Source: Paenibacillus herberti (GTDB taxonomy: Bacteria > Bacillota > Bacilli > Paenibacillales > Paenibacillaceae). Taken from it: a stretch of DNA of 64,000 bases. Location of the stretch: positions 2,336,687-2,400,686 of the forward strand of contig NZ_NMUQ01000001.1 in the NCBI RefSeq assembly GCF_002233675.1. The letters are read 5' to 3'. A program made the position numbers and the translations under genes. The notes beneath the pieces were generated by a model. The model did not search any database. It was not told the origin of the DNA and saw only the letters and a program-made list of their open reading frames with translations. The number at the start of each line of letters is the position of its first letter. Within the stretch, counting starts at the first letter, position 1. Below are positions 1 through 8,651 of the stretch, one piece after another.

Positions 1-792
1 GAAGGCCTCTACATCGCTGTTGCCCATATCCTGGAACAGCTTGTAGTCGTTGCCGTTCGCCGATACGATTGCCGGGAACAGGATTGAGCTATTGATATAG
101 TACGGGTATTTGCCCGTGTGGATGAACGGCGTTGTGCCCGCAGTTTTGATCGCTTCGGAAGATTTGATGAACGAATCCCAATCCGTAGGTTCGGTCCAGC
201 CATTTTTCTCAAAGAGTGCTTTGTTGTAGAAAACGCCCCATGAGTTCAGAACGAGCGGCACATTGTATATCTTGCCCCCGTATTGAGGTGGCTGTTGTGC
301 GAGCAGATCGAGAATTTTTACTCCATCAACGTTTGTTGCCGTCTGCATCCATTCCGTCAGATCTTCAAGTAGTCCGTCCTCCGCCATTTGGCGGTCGTTC
401 AATTCAGGACCATCGATGTAGACAAAATCCGGCGGATCGCCTGCGATCCATTTCGGTTTATTTTGGGTGTTAATTTGAGGGCCGGCTTCTTCCTTGATGT
501 TGAGATCTGGATTGGCCGTCTTGAAGTCGGCAATGACCTGCTTCCACCACTTGTCGCCGTAGCCGCCGACGAAGTACTGAATCGTAAAGTCGCCGCTCAG
601 CTTGGTCGCTTCTCCGCCACCGGCAGAGGTGTTCTCTGGCGCTGCGGTATTAGCTGGCGTGTTGCTTGCCGGCGCTGGCGAATTCGCCGCGCTGTTGTTA
701 CTGCCTGAGTTACCTCCGCAGCCTGCAAGTACGGCCAAGGACATTGCGATTGCCATTGCGCCTGCAGCTGTTTTCTTTACGGTAAACGTCAT
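1..792 (-). CDS. Sugar ABC transporter substrate-binding lipoprotein (C-terminus beyond window)
   Basis: The reading frame runs from an ATG at 792 to the left window edge, giving 264 codons with no stop. It begins with a lipoprotein signal peptide (lipobox LAGC), followed by a Ser/Asn/Pro/Ala-rich linker and a family 1 extracellular solute-binding domain; the stretches GDPPDFVYIDG and YGGKIYNVPL are typical of that fold. A GGGAGGG ribosome binding site lies 7-8 bases upstream. The protein should capture a sugar or oligosaccharide outside the cell for an ABC importer whose permeases would lie to the left. It is separated from the sensory operon at 1023-6767 by a terminator, so it has its own promoter, although the neighbouring YesMN pair is a plausible regulator. 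Confidence 0.85.
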   Translation of the reverse strand, partial: MTFTVKKTAAGAMAIAMSLAVLAGCGGNSGSNNSAANSPAPASNTPANTAAPENTSAGGGEATKLSGDFTIQYFVGGYGDKWWKQVIADFKTANPDLNIKEEAGPQINTQNKPKWIAGDPPDFVYIDGPELNDRQMAEDGLLEDLTEWMQTATNVDGVKILDLLAQQPPQYGGKIYNVPLVLNSWGVFYNKALFEKNGWTEPTDWDSFIKSSEAIKTAGTTPFIHTGKYPYYINSSILFPAIVSANGNDYKLFQDMGNSDVEAF

Positions 793-974
793 CTGGCATA
801 ACCCTCCCAAAGTCTATAGTAGTTCCAGGCCCCCTGCTGTTCTCTGTTGCTTTTGCGCAGCTGCCTAGTGCTTACCCTTATCTTAATCTGAACTGCTTGC
901 CCATACTATGGAATATCTTCCTTAAAATCTTTAGTATTTTATGATTTTATTTTTCATATTCATGGTGTTAATTA

Positions 975-1008
975 TCAAAAAAGCCAACCTGGACGATCCA
1001 GGTTGGCT
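975..1008 (-). terminator. Rho-independent terminator after the sensory operon
   Basis: An 11-bp perfect stem (AGCCAACCTGG with its complement, 5-base loop) is followed on the minus strand by TTTTTTGA. It sits 15 bases past the stop codon of the binding protein at 1023. Confidence 0.85.
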
Positions 1009-1022
1009 AACTATTCGATGTT

Positions 1023-2294
1023 TCACTCGGTATCCTCAGCTACCGCTTGCAGCTCGTCAAGCGCCTTTTGCGGCGAATATCGCCCCTCCAGCACAGCGCT
1101 GCCAAGATTGCGCACCGCATCGATGACGATGCCCCAGCGTTGCTGTTCAATTGGGAAAAAGTTTGCTTCCGCCAAATCGTTCAAATCCGCCTGAACCTCG
1201 GGATAGTTCGAGGCGAGCCTAAGCTCTACCGTGCGGGTGACCGGCAAAAAACCTTCCTGTTGAATCAACTGTGTATAATTTTTGTCCTCATATAAAAATT
1301 GAATAAAAGTGGACAGCGCTTTAGGATCGCTGTGAGCGGTTTTGAATGAGACTAACACATCTTGAGCCCCGAATGTTGTCGGAGGTCGGCCGTCCTTGAC
1401 CGGTAGCGGCCCTTTTCCCCACTCCAGATCGGGATATTCCTTGGACACAACCGAGCTGAAAAAGTTGCCGGATATAATCATCGCCAGATTGTCGTCTCCG
1501 AGTGAACGCTGTTTTTCGTCACGCGTTGTCAGCCAAGGCTCCTCATCCGTCAAGCCTGCATCATACATCGACTTCAGCAGCTCCAGTCCCTCAACATTGG
1601 CTGGTTGATTGATCGCCCACCGACCGTCCTTCATCCAGCCTCCACCTGCACCAAAGAAAAAATAGCTCAGATAAGCTTGAATATCATCATCGGTCATGTC
1701 GATACCAAAACCCTTCACATCAGGAAGGCTGCCAATCTGCCGTGAAGTGTCGATCAACTGCGACCATGTGCTTGGCGCCGCGTTGATACCGGCCATTTGA
1801 AACAGCTTTTTGTTGTAATAAAGATTGCGGACGGAAGCGACGTATGGAATGGCGTATTGTTTGCCATCGTAACGATCTCGTTTCATCAGATAAGGCTGAA
1901 AATTGCTGCGGAAGGAAGCGGGCAAAATATCCTCCCAATCATTCAGCAGCCCTTCGGCGGCAAAGTGGGAGTAGTAGTCGACGTTAAGCAAATCCGGCGG
2001 CTCATTCTGAGCAAGCATGTTTGAATAAATTCCATCCAGAATATCCCACCCTACTACTTGGAGCTCTACATTAATCGTTGGATTTTGCGATTCAAATTCC
2101 CGAACCAGCTTCTCGAGCAACGGTTTCGTTCCCATGCTGTACTCGGTGGCAACAAACTTGATCAGCGCTTGCTTGCCGGGCGGCTCGCTGATTTGCGGCG
2201 GCGACTGCTTCTGAAAACAGCCGGTCAGTGCCAGCAGCAATAAACTGCAGGTAACCCGTTTAAAGGATGTGCTGTATCGATTATGTGAGCCCAT
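1023..2294 (-). CDS. Extracellular sugar-binding lipoprotein (family 1 SBP)
   Basis: This is a 423-residue lipoprotein. The start at 2294 was chosen because AAAGGGGAG lies just upstream and the signal peptide with lipobox LTGC follows directly; an in-frame start at 2351 would add 19 residues without a signal. The body is a family 1 solute-binding protein, with YDGKQYAIPY and WSQLIDTSRQI-type segments. It is the last gene of an operon that begins with the regulator at 6767 and contains a second, unrelated binding protein (2373-3347) but no permease. It could therefore serve the sensor kinase as a ligand-binding accessory, or feed a transporter encoded elsewhere. The ligand cannot be told from sequence. 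Confidence 0.85.
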   Translation of the reverse strand: MGSHNRYSTSFKRVTCSLLLLALTGCFQKQSPPQISEPPGKQALIKFVATEYSMGTKPLLEKLVREFESQNPTINVELQVVGWDILDGIYSNMLAQNEPPDLLNVDYYSHFAAEGLLNDWEDILPASFRSNFQPYLMKRDRYDGKQYAIPYVASVRNLYYNKKLFQMAGINAAPSTWSQLIDTSRQIGSLPDVKGFGIDMTDDDIQAYLSYFFFGAGGGWMKDGRWAINQPANVEGLELLKSMYDAGLTDEEPWLTTRDEKQRSLGDDNLAMIISGNFFSSVVSKEYPDLEWGKGPLPVKDGRPPTTFGAQDVLVSFKTAHSDPKALSTFIQFLYEDKNYTQLIQQEGFLPVTRTVELRLASNYPEVQADLNDLAEANFFPIEQQRWGIVIDAVRNLGSAVLEGRYSPQKALDELQAVAEDTE

Positions 2295-2372
2295 AGCCTC
2301 TCCCCTTTCTCCTCCTACTGGTATGAATCCCCTTCCGCAGCAGCGTGGCAATCTGTCCTAATCACCGGACTT

Positions 2373-3347
2373 TTAATACACAAATGGAAAGAGCAGCTTC
2401 TGGTTTTCCGGCTCGTACATATTCGCTGTTGTGATCGTTGTTGAAGGGATGTCCACCATCTTGGAAACGTTGCGCTCGCGAATCAGGCTGTCCGCCGTTT
2501 GCACGCCCAGAAAGCCCATATTGAACGGATTCTGAACGATCAACGTATGCATCTGCCCTCTTTCCAGCAACTGAATTTCCGGAATTGAGCTGTCGAATCC
2601 AATTAGCTTGACGCTGTGGGTAAGGCCTACATCCGCAAGCGCCCTGGCCGCACCGGTAATTCCGACATCCGTGAGTGCGATGACACCTGTAATATCAGGG
2701 TAGGCGATCGTCAGCGATTTGACCGTCCAGTACGCCTGCTCTTCGGACATGCCGATCCGATACGTCCCTAGATTGAACGCCTTGCCTGGAGAAAGCACCT
2801 CTTGTACTCCTTCCGTACGCTGGCTGGATACCGTCGAACTCTCGTCACTCGTAATAAGCGCGAATACCGGCTTTCTCACCTGTCCTGGACCGAGCCTGTT
2901 CGCTGCTTGACGACCTTCCTCTATATGATCGCTGGAAACATAGCTATCGTAATCAAGTTCTAGCAAAGGCGTATCCAAAATAATCAGCTTGATGCCAGCT
3001 TGCCGACTAGCCTCAATCTCCTTTGTTATCCCATCCTCGCGGATCGGGGCGAGCACAATCGCTGCCGGTTTTGAATCAATCGCCCTTTTTAGCAGAAGAC
3101 GCTGATCCTCTGGGTTTTCCGCTCCTATAGGTCCCAATAACTCCAGCGGAACCTTAAGCTCTTTCGCCGCAGCCAGCGCACCAGAATGCACGGTCTGCCA
3201 ATACGAGTTGTTAATATCGTTCGTTTTCATAATGAGCACGATTTTCCCCGCCGAGCTAGCAGGGGTCTCCTTCCAGAGCCCCATCCAGCCGATTAGCATG
3301 ACGGAACCGAGCAGCAGCAACGGCAGCCACAGCTTTTTGCTTCCCAT
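2373..3347 (-). CDS. Membrane-anchored periplasmic-binding-protein type 1 sugar-binding protein (RbsB-like)
   Basis: The protein has 324 residues. An N-terminal hydrophobic segment (about residues 5-24, no lipobox cysteine) is followed by a type 1 periplasmic-binding fold of the ribose/galactose family; the segments AAIVLAPI, LIILDTPL and VIALTDVGITGA are recognisable. The uncleaved-looking signal anchor suggests it stays on the outer face of the membrane. It lies 19 bases downstream of the sensor kinase (3367-5163) and 78 bases upstream of the second binding protein. In Bacillota such proteins beside YesM-type kinases are thought to present the sugar to the sensor. That role is inferred here from position. 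Confidence 0.85.
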   Translation of the reverse strand: MGSKKLWLPLLLLGSVMLIGWMGLWKETPASSAGKIVLIMKTNDINNSYWQTVHSGALAAAKELKVPLELLGPIGAENPEDQRLLLKRAIDSKPAAIVLAPIREDGITKEIEASRQAGIKLIILDTPLLELDYDSYVSSDHIEEGRQAANRLGPGQVRKPVFALITSDESSTVSSQRTEGVQEVLSPGKAFNLGTYRIGMSEEQAYWTVKSLTIAYPDITGVIALTDVGITGAARALADVGLTHSVKLIGFDSSIPEIQLLERGQMHTLIVQNPFNMGFLGVQTADSLIRERNVSKMVDIPSTTITTANMYEPENQKLLFPFVY

Positions 3348-3366
3348 AACACATCTCTCGCTTCCT

Positions 3367-5163
3367 TCAGCGAACCTTCGGGATCATAACCGTCACCGTA
3401 GTGCCCTCAGAGATTTCACTTGTGATCGTAATGCCGTAGGCTGACCCGAACGTCAGCTTAATTCTTTCATTGACGTTGCTGACCCCGATATGCTCCCGGT
3501 CGTTATTCCGTGCTCCGGCGCTCATCAATAACTTAATCGTATCCTCGCTCATCCCTTGGCCGTTGTCAGTTACATGGAATAAAATGCAGTCCTCCTGCAG
3601 CTCTGCTGTTATGCTCACAATGCCCCCCTCGGGCATATGTTTAATTCCATGATAAATCGCATTTTCGACAAAGGGCTGAAGGAGAATGCGCGGAGTTTTG
3701 TACGCATGCAGTTCACGTGGAATATCGATCCGGTAGTCGAGCATGTCACGGTAGCGCATCTTCTGAATTTGCAAGTAGCTAGCGATATGCTCCTGCTCAA
3801 TCCGAATCGACACCAGCTCGTCATCCCTAGCGATGCTCGACCGAAACAACTTGGCCAACGCCGATGTCATCAGCACGACCTCTTCATTTTTCTTCTGTTC
3901 CGACATCCATATTATGGAATCTAATGTGTTGTAAAGGAAATGAGGATTGATCTGTGACTGCAGCAACCTCAGCTCCGTGCGCCGCTTCGTTTCTTCCGTC
4001 TGGATTCGCTCATCCATAAGCCTCTGGGTTTGACCAACCATCATATTGAAGGTCCGCTCCAGCTGACCAATCTCATTTGCCTGTTCCACCTCGGCGCGAA
4101 CTTTGAAGTTCCCCCGCTCGACCTGCCTCATCACAATTTGCAAACGGCGAATTGGCCTCGTAATCCGGTGAGTCAAAAAGAAAGAAATAATAAGCGTCAC
4201 CGCAAGGGCTGCGGCCGCCCATAGCAGAAAGGAATTCCGCATCTCTTCAGGGTTGGCATTCAGCTCGTTCTGATAAGCGACACCGACAATTTTCCAGCCA
4301 AAATTGGTATCCTGCACGGAGTAGATCTTTTTGCCGCTCTCATCGTCAACGACGAAACTGCTCTCACTGCTGGACATAACCCGGCTAAGCGGCTCTGTGC
4401 GAAGCTTGCTGTAGAGCAATTGCTGCTGCGGATGATAAACGATATTCCCTTCACGATCTACGATGAATACATAACCGCGTGTACCGAGCTTAACCCCCAT
4501 GCTGATTTCGTTTATGACATTGAGCTTGAGATTAACTAGTGCGATTCCTTGCCCGTTCATGCTATTGCTGTTTTTGAGCTCACGGCTCAGCGAGACGACC
4601 CATTGGTAGTCGCCTTCCACAATATTTTGAACATGCGGCGCCGAGATGAATGACTTGCCCTTCGCCCCAGCTGCTTCCTGGTACCATTCTTGCTCCTCCA
4701 GCTCTACATTTGGATTCAAGGTCGTCGGTTTGCGATCCGATACATTGCGTCCGTTATACCCGAACACCATAATGGAGTCGATATCCTTGCGCATGTACAT
4801 GAGCGACTGGAACAGACTGGAGATGTTTTTCTCGTAAGTGTAAACTTCTTCCCGGCTAATGAATGGGTTGTCTGAAATATAATATTTAACGTCTTTACTC
4901 GTAAAAATAAGCAGCGAAATATTCTCCATGCTATCGATGTAGGACTGGATATTCTGACCAACCTGTTGGACAACTTCTCCCATATAGGCCTCAGAGTTGG
5001 CGATAACGGCGTCTTCGGACAAATTGTAACTGATGATGCTCGTTATGCCGATCGCTCCTAGGATGAGGACGGAAAAGGCGAACGAGATTGATCCGTGAAT
5101 CGTCTTCACCCAGACAAAACGGTTCCGCAGCCATACCGGAAGGCGATTTCGGCCGCTTTTCAT
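3367..5163 (-). CDS. YesM-family sensor histidine kinase
   Basis: The 598-residue membrane kinase has a transmembrane segment near residues 28-48, an extracellular dCache-like sensor region to about 300, a second membrane segment near 310-330, a HAMP linker, then a His_kinase domain. The phospho-acceptor histidine is about residue 408 in QINPHFLYNTLDS, and the HATPase domain contains NAIYHG and the glycine box GQGMSEDT. It overlaps the regulator gene by ATGA, so the two are translationally coupled. This family senses extracellular carbohydrate, often through a binding protein; the anchored protein at 2373-3347 is the obvious candidate partner. Confidence 0.92.
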   Translation of the reverse strand: MKSGRNRLPVWLRNRFVWVKTIHGSISFAFSVLILGAIGITSIISYNLSEDAVIANSEAYMGEVVQQVGQNIQSYIDSMENISLLIFTSKDVKYYISDNPFISREEVYTYEKNISSLFQSLMYMRKDIDSIMVFGYNGRNVSDRKPTTLNPNVELEEQEWYQEAAGAKGKSFISAPHVQNIVEGDYQWVVSLSRELKNSNSMNGQGIALVNLKLNVINEISMGVKLGTRGYVFIVDREGNIVYHPQQQLLYSKLRTEPLSRVMSSSESSFVVDDESGKKIYSVQDTNFGWKIVGVAYQNELNANPEEMRNSFLLWAAAALAVTLIISFFLTHRITRPIRRLQIVMRQVERGNFKVRAEVEQANEIGQLERTFNMMVGQTQRLMDERIQTEETKRRTELRLLQSQINPHFLYNTLDSIIWMSEQKKNEEVVLMTSALAKLFRSSIARDDELVSIRIEQEHIASYLQIQKMRYRDMLDYRIDIPRELHAYKTPRILLQPFVENAIYHGIKHMPEGGIVSITAELQEDCILFHVTDNGQGMSEDTIKLLMSAGARNNDREHIGVSNVNERIKLTFGSAYGITITSEISEGTTVTVMIPKVR

Positions 5164-6767
5164 GGGCTTTCCTTGAACTTCTCTCGGTATTCGCGCGGAG
5201 AGAGTCCCGTATGCTTTTTGAAGCTCAGGCTAAAATAATTAGGATCGCTGTAGCCAACCATTGAAGCGATCTCATAAAACTTCAGAGAAGTGCCGGTAAG
5301 CAGTTCCTTGGCCTTGGACATACGGAAGCGGGTTAGATATTCCACAAAAGTCTCTCCTGTTTCTTGTTTGAACATTTGGCTGAAATAACTCGTGCTCATC
5401 AGCACATGCCGGCAAATATCCTGCAGCGAAACTCGATCTTCCGCATAATGCTCCTCGATGTACAGAAGCGCCTTGCCGATCTGGCTGCGGCTGAGCTTGC
5501 TGCGGCTTTCCGCCAAAGTCTCGCTTGCGCTGCCCGCGATATCAGTCAGCCAATCGCCGACCTCATCCAGCGTCCCTAGTCGATAAACTTCCGAGAAGAG
5601 CATCCTGCGGCCCGTGATAAGGCTCGCTTCAATCCCCATCTCCTGCATGACGCTCAGCATCAATACAAGCGCTTTCTGAATTTCAAGATGGCAAGCATCC
5701 ATTGGAGCGCGGGACGTCTTGAGCATCCCAATGAAATCACGGATTAAACGGGGAATCTCTCCGGTTGCTCCCGATCTCAGCGCGACGCCAAGCTCCTGAC
5801 TCCAATTCTCGCTAATGGACGGAGCAGATGATTTAGCTCCCTCCAGATCGATGATGCTCAGCACGCGGTTTTTGCCGTACTGGAAGCGATAATCAAGCGC
5901 GGTTGCGGCGCTCCGGTAAGAATCGGGCAATCCATTCAGTTCCCGGGATGCACGTCCGATTGCAGCGGTCATCGTATAACCGAGATAACGCTCAATTCCA
6001 TGACGGGCTTCCTCAGCGATCCTTCCTGCCTTTTCATAAAGCAGCTCTGCCGACTCTCCTGCCACAATCGCCGCAATGCGATCTTCACGGGTTCGGAACA
6101 CAGCTCCTTGCTCGCGAATGACGATCTCTTCGATAATGTTATACCCTGCAAATCGCAGCAGTTCCCGATCCTGTTCAATATCAGAACGCGCATCGCAGTT
6201 ATCATAATCAAATATAACGATAAGCAGATAGGACTCAAGCGGCGGCAAGCCAAAATAGTCCAGTTGCTCACGCGCTCCGACGGCACCAGTGCCATGGATG
6301 GCAAGCCGCTCAAGAAAGCGTTCTCGCAATAGGGGAAGACTCTGATTCAAGTCGCTGCGCAGACGGCTAATATCCTCCATCCGGCTTTTTTCCTCGTCCA
6401 TCTCCTCACGCACGCGGTCCAGCAATTGGCGGGTTTCCTGCGCGGTGATCGGCTTTAAAATAAAATCATGCACCTTCAAACGGAGCGCCTGCTGAGCATA
6501 ATCAAACTGGTCGTATCCCGTCAGGATAATGATCTTGATATAAGGATATTGCTCCGCGATCCGGGCCGTCAGCTCGAGACCGTCAATATTGGGCATATTA
6601 ATATCGGTCAGCACAAGATCTGGTTGCAACTGATGAACCGCTTCCAAAGCATCACGGCCATTTGCAAAGTCACCAATGAGCTCGAAGCCATGGCGGTTCC
6701 AATCAATCGTATTCATCAAGCCTTCACGGAACACCGCTTCGTCGTCGGCCAGAATAAGCTTGTACAT
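5160..6767 (-). CDS. YesN-family response regulator (REC + AraC HTH)
   Basis: This 535-residue regulator has an N-terminal receiver domain (acidic pair at residues 8-9, phosphorylated Asp about residue 55 in LTDINMP, conserved lysine in LKPI), a long linker region, and a C-terminal AraC-type double helix-turn-helix ending YSDPNYFSLSFKKHTGLSPREYR. The start at 6767 was preferred over an in-frame start at 6815 because GGCAGGAGGC is 3-8 bases upstream and the receiver begins at once. It is the first gene of the operon reading through kinase, anchored binding protein and lipoprotein. Its likely targets are this operon and the transporter entering at 792. Confidence 0.92.
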   Translation of the reverse strand: MYKLILADDEAVFREGLMNTIDWNRHGFELIGDFANGRDALEAVHQLQPDLVLTDINMPNIDGLELTARIAEQYPYIKIIILTGYDQFDYAQQALRLKVHDFILKPITAQETRQLLDRVREEMDEEKSRMEDISRLRSDLNQSLPLLRERFLERLAIHGTGAVGAREQLDYFGLPPLESYLLIVIFDYDNCDARSDIEQDRELLRFAGYNIIEEIVIREQGAVFRTREDRIAAIVAGESAELLYEKAGRIAEEARHGIERYLGYTMTAAIGRASRELNGLPDSYRSAATALDYRFQYGKNRVLSIIDLEGAKSSAPSISENWSQELGVALRSGATGEIPRLIRDFIGMLKTSRAPMDACHLEIQKALVLMLSVMQEMGIEASLITGRRMLFSEVYRLGTLDEVGDWLTDIAGSASETLAESRSKLSRSQIGKALLYIEEHYAEDRVSLQDICRHVLMSTSYFSQMFKQETGETFVEYLTRFRMSKAKELLTGTSLKFYEIASMVGYSDPNYFSLSFKKHTGLSPREYREKFKESP

Positions 6768-6861
6768 GCTGCCTCCTGCCGGGGAATTAAACACGCTTTT
6801 ATGTAGCTTCCCCATCCTTTATGTAATTTATAGTGTCGAACCGTGTTTGATTTGTCAATGT

Positions 6862-6890
6862 AAAAGAAAGGCCGCCCTTTATAGGCGACC
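6862..6890 (-). terminator. Terminator of the YhcN-like gene
   Basis: A 7-bp GC-rich stem (6884-6890 pairing with 6870-6876, one G-T pair) is followed on the minus strand by TTTCTTTT, 14 bases after the stop codon at 6904. Confidence 0.75.
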
Positions 6891-6903
6891 TCCAACTTTA
6901 CTT

Positions 6904-7986
6904 CTATTTGAAGATTTGGACATCTTGTCCACTGAGCTTCTTTTGTACGCCGATGTTTCCATCGTCGACATTCGGGAATACGCGCTCGACCATCGCGTTG
7001 AACTCGGCCAAGTAGCCTTGAACCGCCTTCCCTTGCATATCGTCGTTGTCATAACCTTTCATGCGGCTGAAATAATCCGGATTGGCCGATACGAACACCA
7101 TATCAATACTCGGCATGTTCTTGCGGACTGCATCAGCCACTTGTTTTTTGTAGTCGTCTGTCAGCGTCCGATCCATATAGATGTTGTTGTTGTCGGCCAA
7201 GCCGTTCAACCTTTGACCGCGGTTGTTCGTCGCATTGCTGTTGCTTCCGTAAGCATTATAGCCGTTAGAGGTCGAGCTATAACCGTTATTGCCAGGACGT
7301 TCAACCGTGCGCCCAAAGTTGTCGATCATATTGCCCATGCCGCGTTCAACAGAGTTCATGCCTCTGTTCACGTCATTGCCAAGGCGTTCGACAGGGCGAT
7401 TGCCGATCATATTGTTCATACCGCGTTCAACGGCTTTCATGCCTTTGTTCATATCATTGCCGAGGCGGTTCATACCATGCTCCACGTCCGTTTCCAATCG
7501 GCTAATGCCATTGTTCATCCGCATGTTCATATTGTTCGTACCCATGCCGGATCTAGGAGAAATGTTCATAGCGCCCATCCGGCCTGTGTTGGACGAAGAA
7601 TAGCCCATTTCGTTACCAGAACGCGTGTTGCCAACGATGCTCTCGCCCTTCAAACCGATGGCCACATAGGCGTTGCCATTAGTTGTCATCACATAAGCAT
7701 CACGAACGCCAGGAATTTTTTTGATGTCATTGGCGATTTGGCGGTTGGATTGAAGACGATAATTTTTATGATTGCCGATAATGTTGTTGCCATTCATCTG
7801 ACTGCCTTTGACGCGGTTCATCTCATTCATGCCGTCATTGGCGAACCGTTTTTCCAGCAAGCGATAATTGCCCATATCGTTGTTGCGGATATTTTTGTTG
7901 CCTAGCCCACCCTGATGCGTTCCGCATCCGGCAAGGGCTGTACTCAAAACTAGGCCAGCGGCAAGCACTTTCCAAGGATGTTTCAT
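6904..7986 (-). CDS. YhcN/YlaJ-family sporulation lipoprotein
   Basis: The 360-residue protein starts with a lipoprotein signal (LSTALAGCG). The region around residues 80-125 (QIANDIKKIPGVRDAYVMTTNGNAYVAIGL) is the hallmark of the YhcN/YlaJ family, whose members are found in the membranes of developing spores. A low-complexity central part rich in Asn, Met and Gly follows (repeated ERGMNNMIGN/NDVNRGMNS units, about residues 150-235), and then the conserved C-terminal half with VSANPDYFSRM. It is longer than B. subtilis YhcN because of the repeat insert. The RBS GGAGG is 7 bases upstream. The gene is flanked by its own terminator and is probably transcribed alone during sporulation. Confidence 0.85.
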   Translation of the reverse strand: MKHPWKVLAAGLVLSTALAGCGTHQGGLGNKNIRNNDMGNYRLLEKRFANDGMNEMNRVKGSQMNGNNIIGNHKNYRLQSNRQIANDIKKIPGVRDAYVMTTNGNAYVAIGLKGESIVGNTRSGNEMGYSSSNTGRMGAMNISPRSGMGTNNMNMRMNNGISRLETDVEHGMNRLGNDMNKGMKAVERGMNNMIGNRPVERLGNDVNRGMNSVERGMGNMIDNFGRTVERPGNNGYSSTSNGYNAYGSNSNATNNRGQRLNGLADNNNIYMDRTLTDDYKKQVADAVRKNMPSIDMVFVSANPDYFSRMKGYDNDDMQGKAVQGYLAEFNAMVERVFPNVDDGNIGVQKKLSGQDVQIFK

Positions 7987-8169
7987 TCGAAAACCTCCAT
8001 GTTATGAGCGTCCGCTCCGCTTCGGGATACGGCAGTATTAGCTTCACCCTTTAGACATGGGGCTATCCCGGTCAATGCTTGGCAGATAAAAATGATGTAC
8101 CTATTTCCAGGGAAATATTATGAAATTGAACTCAGTTTGTCCCAATTGCGGAGAGGTTGTTTCATTAAA

Positions 8170-8208
8170 AGTTAAAAAGCCTGTCCCAGTCGTAACTGGA
8201 ACAGGCTT
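8170..8208 (-). terminator. Terminator of the cold shock gene
   Basis: A 14-bp stem (8195-8208 with 8177-8190, loop of 4) is followed on the minus strand by TTTTTAAC. It lies 15 bases after the stop of the cold shock gene. Confidence 0.85.
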
Positions 8209-8222
8209 CGTTATTTATGGAA

Positions 8223-8423
8223 TTAAATTTTTACTACGTTCTCAGCTTGCGGACCACGTTGGCCTTGAACCACGGAAAATTGAACGCTTTGGCCTTCGTC
8301 CAGGGATTTGTAGCCATCACCTTGGATAGCGGAGAAATGAACGAACACGTCGTCACCATTTTCTCTTTCAATAAAACCGAAACCTTTTTCTGCATTGAAC
8401 CATTTAACTTTGCCTGTTTCCAT
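8223..8423 (-). CDS. CspA/CspB-family cold shock protein
   Basis: This is a single cold shock domain of 66 residues. It starts [19 protein letters not shown] and contains both RNA-binding motifs, RNP1 (KGFGFIE) and RNP2 (DVFVHFSAI). It binds single-stranded RNA and DNA and acts as an RNA chaperone. The ATG at 8423 fits family length; an in-frame codon at 8441 lies inside the GGAGG ribosome binding site and is unlikely to be used. A TATACT hexamer at 8481-8486 on the minus strand could be the -10 box of its promoter, leaving a leader of roughly 50 bases. Confidence 0.95.
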   Translation of the reverse strand: METGKVKWFNAEKGFGFIERENGDDVFVHFSAIQGDGYKSLDEGQSVQFSVVQGQRGPQAENVVKI

Positions 8424-8568
8424 CTGTTTGAAAACCTCCAACGAATCGTTTTATTCCCTACACAAGTGTCGGTACTGCAAAGTATACTCTATAAACTTAA
8501 AAAAATCTGTTGATTTATGTCGACAAATAAAAATTTTTTTTTATAAGTATCGTGATAACCCCCACCCA

Positions 8569-8597
8569 TTGACGACAGATCGTCGGAAAGGTATGCT
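8569..8597 (+). promoter_or_regulatory. Sigma-A promoter for the FabH gene
   Basis: TTGACG (8569-8574), a 17-base spacer and TATGCT (8592-8597) form a good vegetative promoter about 55 bases before the start codon. An AGGAGG ribosome binding site follows at 8637-8642. Confidence 0.7.
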
Positions 8598-8651
8598 GAA
8601 TATAGGATTAGTACCTGATGCTAGTAGCAGATAATAAGGAGGTAACAATTG

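Noticed and set aside
6676-7905. 409-codon plus-strand frame
   Set aside because: It is the antisense of the YhcN-like lipoprotein and the start of the YesN gene; its composition (His/Val/Ile runs) is the mirror of the Asn/Met repeats.
8120-8329. 69-codon plus frame beginning with a CPNCG motif
   Set aside because: It runs through the terminator hairpin and antisense to the cold shock gene. Only the first few residues look like a zinc ribbon.
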